Assembly (NCBI GenBank): GCA_947501105.1
Contig: CANMUP010000005.1
Location: 62,001-126,000, forward strand
Source of the DNA: an uncultured Flaviramulus sp.
GTDB taxonomy: Bacteria > Bacteroidota > Bacteroidia > Flavobacteriales > Flavobacteriaceae
DNA length: 64,000 nucleotides
Direction: 5' to 3'
Shown: positions 63,454 to 64,000 of the stretch, piece by piece
How positions within the stretch are numbered: position 1 is the stretch's first letter
How the letters are laid out: each line of letters starts with the position of its first letter
Made by a program: the position numbers and the translations under genes
The notes under the pieces: generated by a model
Told to the model about the DNA's origin: nothing
Databases searched by the model: none
The model's input: the letters and a program-made list of their open reading frames with translations, nothing else

Positions 63454-64000
63454 CTATAATTCTCCTCTTCTTTTTACTAATTCTACTTTAATTTCTCTTG
63501 ATCTAGTTTCATTTAAATTATATTTCCACATAATCCAAACAGCAATAGCCGCAGTAATAGCTGGTATCACAATATCTGCTATTCGTAACTTTGTCATTGT
63601 TTCAGCTGTTTGAGACACAGCACCTTCGTCGAAACCAACTAAACTTAATATTGCTCCTCCTAGTACCAAAGCAAGTGCCTGTCCCAACTTAACAAACCAC
63701 CAGTATATTGCACCAAAGGTACCTTCCTTACGAGGCATACCATTTTCAAGTTCATCTAAATCACACACGTCGGCCGTCATACTCATCATTAAGGTAAATA
63801 ATCCCCCTAAACCAAAAGCCATAAGCGGAATAGGCACGAACATTAACCATGGACCACCTTGACTAGTATCCATACTAAACCATGACATACCAATGCTGTC
63901 TAAAAAAGGGTTAATTGCATCAAATATTGATGCTACAAAATTGTTTAATCCAATACCAGCAGTTGATTGATTGAATTGTGAGTTTAAGTCATTATCAAAA
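63454..64000 (-). CDS. Partial GPH/MFS sugar:cation symporter, 5' end beyond the window
   Basis: The minus-strand frame is open from its stop at 63454 to the right edge, at least 182 residues, and lacks its start. It has several helices and the GPH signature GLFTLMMSMTADVCDLDELENGMPRKEGTFGAIYWWFVKLGQAL. This is the C-terminal part of a glycoside-pentoside-hexuronide:cation symporter-like protein. It is the upstream neighbour of the GH17 gene, which points to a beta-glucan oligosaccharide substrate. Confidence 0.88.
   Translation of the reverse strand, partial: FDNDLNSQFNQSTAGIGLNNFVASIFDAINPFLDSIGMSWFSMDTSQGGPWLMFVPIPLMAFGLGGLFTLMMSMTADVCDLDELENGMPRKEGTFGAIYWWFVKLGQALALVLGGAILSLVGFDEGAVSQTAETMTKLRIADIVIPAITAAIAVWIMWKYNLNETRSREIKVELVKRRGEL

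Noticed and set aside
63454-63888. A complete 144-residue membrane protein
   Set aside because: The frame is open upstream to the window edge, so this is the C-terminal end of a larger symporter with an internal Met.

Overview
The window looks like the chromosome of a marine-type member of the Flavobacteriaceae (Bacteroidota). It is AT-rich and has several SusC/SusD pairs, a hybrid two-component regulator, type IX secretion C-terminal sorting domains, promoters with the Bacteroidota -7 element TAnnTTTG, and an ssrA tag ending in NYALAA. No rRNA, tRNA, insertion sequence, integrase or CRISPR array was seen.

Left part (1-17,000), mostly on housekeeping and envelope themes. Two tandem paralogous Wzx-type flippases follow a partial membrane protein that runs off the left edge. 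Next come a small YgjV-like membrane protein, the ribosome-associated GTPase TypA/BipA, and KdsA of Kdo synthesis. A DUF1801 protein, a transglutaminase-like secreted protein, and a small winged-helix regulator unit follow. The regulator unit and the next operon both carry the same 17-bp palindrome at their promoters. That next operon (9059-15784) runs DUF4173, small membrane proteins, a SanA/ElyC-like protein, DUF2809, DUF1361, exosortase K and an MSEP-CTERM protein. The last two form a dedicated protein-sorting pair. A saccharopine-dehydrogenase-like gene converges on it.

Middle (17,000-31,763). A structured RNA candidate and the tmRNA gene are followed by a polysaccharide utilization locus (PUL): hybrid two-component regulator, SusC, SusD, a GH130 enzyme, an MFS sugar transporter, and a large lipoprotein of no family I recognise. 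The PUL ends in a GH13 gene cut after 118 codons. It abuts the 3' remnant of an ECF sigma factor with an internal stop, which reads as a deletion scar. Two perfect palindromes 21 bp apart sit upstream of this SusC.

Right-middle (31,779-56,994). A complete divergent starch/maltodextrin system. The minus-strand operon encodes an MFS maltose transporter, beta-phosphoglucomutase, GH65 maltose phosphorylase, a SusA-like GH13, an esterase with a starch-binding-like N-terminus, a GH31 alpha-glucosidase and two more GH13 lipoproteins. A LacI-type regulator stands between it and the plus-strand operon: SusC, SusD, a SusE-like protein, a three-repeat SusF-like protein and a large T9SS-exported GH13 amylase. 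Surface amylase and binding proteins would produce and capture oligosaccharides, SusC/D import them, periplasmic enzymes shorten them, and the transporter plus GH65 and PgmB take maltose to glucose and glucose 6-phosphate.

Right end (57,074-64,000). A T9SS-exported protein with two copies of a jelly-roll-like module, a very large FG-GAP/UnbV lipoprotein, a signal-less GH17 beta-1,3-glucanase and a partial GPH-type sugar symporter. This resembles the edge of a laminarin (beta-1,3-glucan) locus that continues beyond the window.
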